Source: CAIYHK01 sp964638795
GTDB lineage: Bacteria; Actinomycetota; Acidimicrobiia; Acidimicrobiales; Ilumatobacteraceae
Direction of reading: 5' to 3'
Length of the DNA: 7,092 bases
NCBI GenBank assembly: GCA_964638795.1
Contig: CAZXAX010000074.1
Location: 1 to 7,092 of the forward strand
Of the stretch, positions 5,781 to 7,092 are shown in pieces. How positions within the stretch are numbered: the stretch's first letter is position 1; each line of letters starts with the position of its first letter. The notes under the pieces were generated by a model. It did not search any database. It was not told the DNA's origin and worked only from the letters and a program-made list of their open reading frames with translations. Made by a program: the position numbers and the translations under genes.

Positions 5781-7055
5781 ATGAAAACCAAGCGAATGTT
5801 GTTAGCTGTTGCGGTAGCTGTTAGTTCGACTGTTTTTGTTGCAGCCGCACCGGGTGTAAGCGCTGCCCCCGAGCCTTATCCCTTTATGGAGGCATGGCCA
5901 ACTTGTGGGTCATCGGCCGAAGAGTATTGCGTGGAGAGTCTCGACTTCACGCCGCCAGGTGGCGAGACCCAGTCAATTGATGATCCAGGAAATACGCAGC
6001 AGTTCAGCCATCCATATGTGCGGTTCTTCGACCAGCGAGGTATGGGATTTGGCACCTTGCCGATGCTTGGCTTTGTTATCCAAAATCCAACAAATGGCTC
6101 GATGGGTGTGGGAACCAATGACGGCCTTGATGACGGTACTTATCGATTCGTGGTTCGCATAGCGGACTTTGATCCCACCGTATTTATCTCCTCAGGCCTT
6201 GTTGACGATTACGAGATCACTCGTGGAGATGACGGTTATTGGACCGCGGACATCACAATCAGCCCCAAAGTTTGGGCGGGTGCTGGCCCATCGCTTGTGG
6301 ATGTTTGTAGTGGACGATTCGGTAACTGGCCCACGGAATGTGAGACAGCTGGAATGGCAACCAAGAGATATATCAGTGGTGCTTTTGTCACCATCGATCA
6401 AGGGTTGGACACCACTGAAGCTCGTGGCATGTGGATTGCCACAAATGCCGTTGGATTCCAATTTCCACAGTTCAACGTTGCAGATCGATCGGTCTCTGCC
6501 GTTGCAGTTGGCCCTCATTACTTGCCGACGGATTACGCAGAAGATTGTGTAGCCGAAGGATTGGAAACCGATGACACCGGAAAGTGTCTCACCCCTGCTC
6601 ACTACGTGACGTATATGCCATTCAAAACTATTGCAGCACTATTGAACATGCCTATTGACATCGTGAAGGCGTACATCACAGGGGATGCAATGACTGCCGA
6701 AGTTGAAGGGGAAGCGGTTAGAAACTTTGATGTTGATGCAGAGCAGTTCGGCATAAGGGTCGATCTCAATCTTGAGCATTATTCAAAGCCCAACCCAAAG
6801 ATCAAGTTCAAGGCGATCAAGACCTTGAAAGCTGGTACGGCATCTTCGCGCACCAACTTCATCACTGTTCCCCAAGGTTTCACTCTCAGCTCGTTTAGCT
6901 TTGGCAAGATGTCAAGCCGAGGTCTCTGCACTCAACAATTCAGCGCAATTAAGGCCGCTGCGAATAAGACGGGCTTCTGCGTTGTCAACTGGTCCTACAA
7001 GAAACCTGGGTCGCGGACGATCTCAAAGAAGACGGCGATTCGAATCATCCGCTGA
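5781..7055 (+). CDS. Secreted cysteine-containing protein of unknown family (424 aa)
   Basis: I do not recognise the family. Residues 1-28 are a clear Sec signal peptide: MKTKR, an Ala/Val-rich core, and VSA before APEP. The mature part is rich in aromatic, Gly and Asp residues, with stretches such as GTYRFVVRIADFDP (about 119-132) and ADITISPKVWAGAGPS (about 156-171) that look like beta strands. It has eight cysteines at 42, 50, 176, 187, 256, 269, 383 and 400, falling into four close pairs, as expected for disulphides outside the cell. The last about 85 residues are clearly different: Lys/Arg-rich (KFKAIKTLKAG, then SYKKPGSRTISKKTA) and possibly a separate small beta domain. No sortase motif, C-terminal membrane helix or catalytic motif is visible. 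It follows the propeller gene by 33 bases with its own ribosome site, so the two are probably made together. The reading frame and export are well supported; the function is unknown. Confidence 0.85.
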   Translation: MKTKRMLLAVAVAVSSTVFVAAAPGVSAAPEPYPFMEAWPTCGSSAEEYCVESLDFTPPGGETQSIDDPGNTQQFSHPYVRFFDQRGMGFGTLPMLGFVIQNPTNGSMGVGTNDGLDDGTYRFVVRIADFDPTVFISSGLVDDYEITRGDDGYWTADITISPKVWAGAGPSLVDVCSGRFGNWPTECETAGMATKRYISGAFVTIDQGLDTTEARGMWIATNAVGFQFPQFNVADRSVSAVAVGPHYLPTDYAEDCVAEGLETDDTGKCLTPAHYVTYMPFKTIAALLNMPIDIVKAYITGDAMTAEVEGEAVRNFDVDAEQFGIRVDLNLEHYSKPNPKIKFKAIKTLKAGTASSRTNFITVPQGFTLSSFSFGKMSSRGLCTQQFSAIKAAANKTGFCVVNWSYKKPGSRTISKKTAIRIIR

Positions 7056-7092
7056 TGCATTGAATAGGTAGTGGGCTTTGCCTGCTGTGCAA

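Noticed and set aside
7056..7092. Possible terminator or start of an RNA gene after the last gene.
   Set aside because: Only a 3-bp stem (GGC-TTT-GCC) with no T-run is visible, and the window ends too soon to judge.

Overview
The window looks like the chromosome of an uncultured or environmental member of the Actinomycetota (Acidimicrobiia-like or a related aquatic lineage). This rests on moderate GC, a histidine-kinase box of the HQLRTPLTAL type that is common in actinobacteria, frequent GTG/TTG starts and several starts without a clear Shine-Dalgarno. The lineage is an inference; no rRNA or tRNA gene is present to fix it. I see no insertion sequence, CRISPR array, RNA gene or sign of recent transfer. 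The window is almost fully coding.

Layout, left to right. (1) Positions 1-104, minus strand: the first 34 codons of a gene for an exported protein that runs off the left edge. It has a good sigma-70-like promoter at 125-154. (2) Positions 196-2258, plus strand: a two-component system, an OmpR/PhoB-type response regulator whose stop overlaps the TTG start of a membrane sensor histidine kinase. A pair of 9-bp direct repeats 11 bp apart lies in the divergent gap, next to the -35 of the exported-protein gene, which suggests that gene is a target of the system. (3) Positions 2259-2822, minus strand: an unrecognised 187-residue acidic cytoplasmic protein, convergent with the kinase and sharing no spacer with it (the two stop codons abut). 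(4) Positions 2839-3618, plus strand: an inositol-monophosphatase-family enzyme, divergent from the previous gene with only 16 bp between the longest possible starts. (5) Positions 3648-7055, plus strand: two secreted proteins. The first is a 699-residue Asp-box (BNR) beta-propeller with an acidic linker and a C-terminal fibronectin-III-like domain. The second is a 424-residue exported protein of unknown family with eight cysteines and a basic tail. The last 37 bases (7056-7092) hold no gene or convincing terminator.

How they may work together: the kinase has an extracytoplasmic sensor domain and the regulator probably controls the divergent exported protein. The propeller gene and the last gene are 33 bp apart on one strand and are probably co-transcribed, so they may form a two-protein surface or secreted module of unknown function. 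Nothing in the sequence ties the phosphatase or the acidic protein to either system. The most interesting parts are the divergent regulatory gap and the uncharacterised secreted pair; I see no clear evidence of a completely new kind of system.
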